Source: Aspidapion aeneum
Taxonomy: Eukaryota > Arthropoda > Insecta > Coleoptera > Brentidae
Assembly: GCA_963576565.1 (NCBI GenBank)
Contig: OY755046.1
Span: 72,533,719-72,597,718 of the forward strand
DNA length: 64,000 nt
Direction: 5' to 3'
Position numbers and translations under genes: made by a program. How positions within the stretch are numbered: the stretch's first letter is position 1; the number at the start of each line of letters is the position of its first letter. Of this stretch, positions 63,746 to 64,000 are shown piece after piece. Under the pieces are notes generated by a model. It was not told the DNA's origin. It worked only from the letters and a program-made list of their open reading frames with translations, and did not search any database.

Positions 63746-64000
63746 TAGAAAGTAACACTGTTCGCGTCCGTAGACAATCTACACGTTCTTTTTGGGTAAA
63801 GCTAAATGAATTGTAAATGCATAGTGCTTTTTATAAGGCTGAATAAGAATTAAACGTCAAAGTTGGAGAAAAAAAATTAAATAAAAAAAAACACCCAACT
63901 GCTAAATTTACTTGTAACTACTAGTCGCAGTTGGGTACAAAATTACCCAATAACCTGATTCATGAAAATACAAAACTGTATAATTTCGTAAGTGCGTTTT
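63746..64000. other. No supported feature
   Basis: I see no motif or repeat partner here. Confidence 0.4.

Overview
This window reads as animal nuclear DNA, almost certainly from an arthropod and most likely an insect with a large, repeat-rich genome. Bacterial features are absent: there are no operons, ribosome-binding sites or dense ORFs. The recognisable coding matter is all transposable-element (TE) sequence of kinds common in insects: Jockey-like and endonuclease-RT LINEs, Penelope-like GIY-YIG elements, mariner, pogo, hAT and P-like transposases, and many TIR elements. I found no host gene, rRNA, true tRNA or CRISPR array that I can support. The beetle-like flavour is only an impression.

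Layout. 1-3.4 kb: LINE scraps, a decayed P-element-like transposase (minus strand, 840-1580) between inverted repeats, a LINE 3' end and a 546-bp pogo deletion derivative. 3.64-9.86 kb: a homogeneous 492-bp satellite (12.6 units) between two copies of one LINE-3'-end/pogo segment. 10.5-16.2 kb: two TA-target elements with long inverted arms, a young Jockey-like LINE, an RNase H-bearing LINE split by one of the TIR elements, and a small palindromic MITE. 16.3-27.2 kb: three copies of related endonuclease-RT LINEs, copies of a MITE carrying (GTCT)n (one next to a 476-bp tetranucleotide array), and other TIR elements. 27.6-36.8 kb: two hAT ends (one with broken transposase), foldback DNA, a tandem duplication with a MITE at its junction, a Penelope GIY-YIG copy and an unclassified 1.39-kb TIR element with 5-bp TSD.

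37-43 kb: a young LINE with 14-bp TSD, a repeat split by a foldback MITE, a 914-bp palindromic foldback element and a hAT deletion derivative. 43-49 kb: a pair of long diverged direct repeats, the second disrupted by a 130-bp tandem array, a foldback element and a Penelope insertion with perfect 48-bp inverted repeats and a 10-bp TSD. 49-58 kb: the longest reverse transcriptase in the window (minus strand), MITEs, minisatellites, the parent of the TA-target MITE with transposase remnants, and a MITE containing a near-canonical hammerhead-ribozyme motif. 58-64 kb: a hAT MITE with perfect 8-bp TSD, a broken mariner carrying a highly structured 242-bp insert with 10-bp TSD, a MITE split by a Harbinger-like element, and pyrimidine-rich tandem repeats.

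The dominant theme is nesting: many elements can be delimited because an empty-site copy or exact target duplication is visible in the same window. The most interesting signals are the hammerhead motifs linked to Penelope-like sequence, the structured insert in mariner, and the satellite array. Boundaries and element classes come from reading the sequence by eye. No database search was run.
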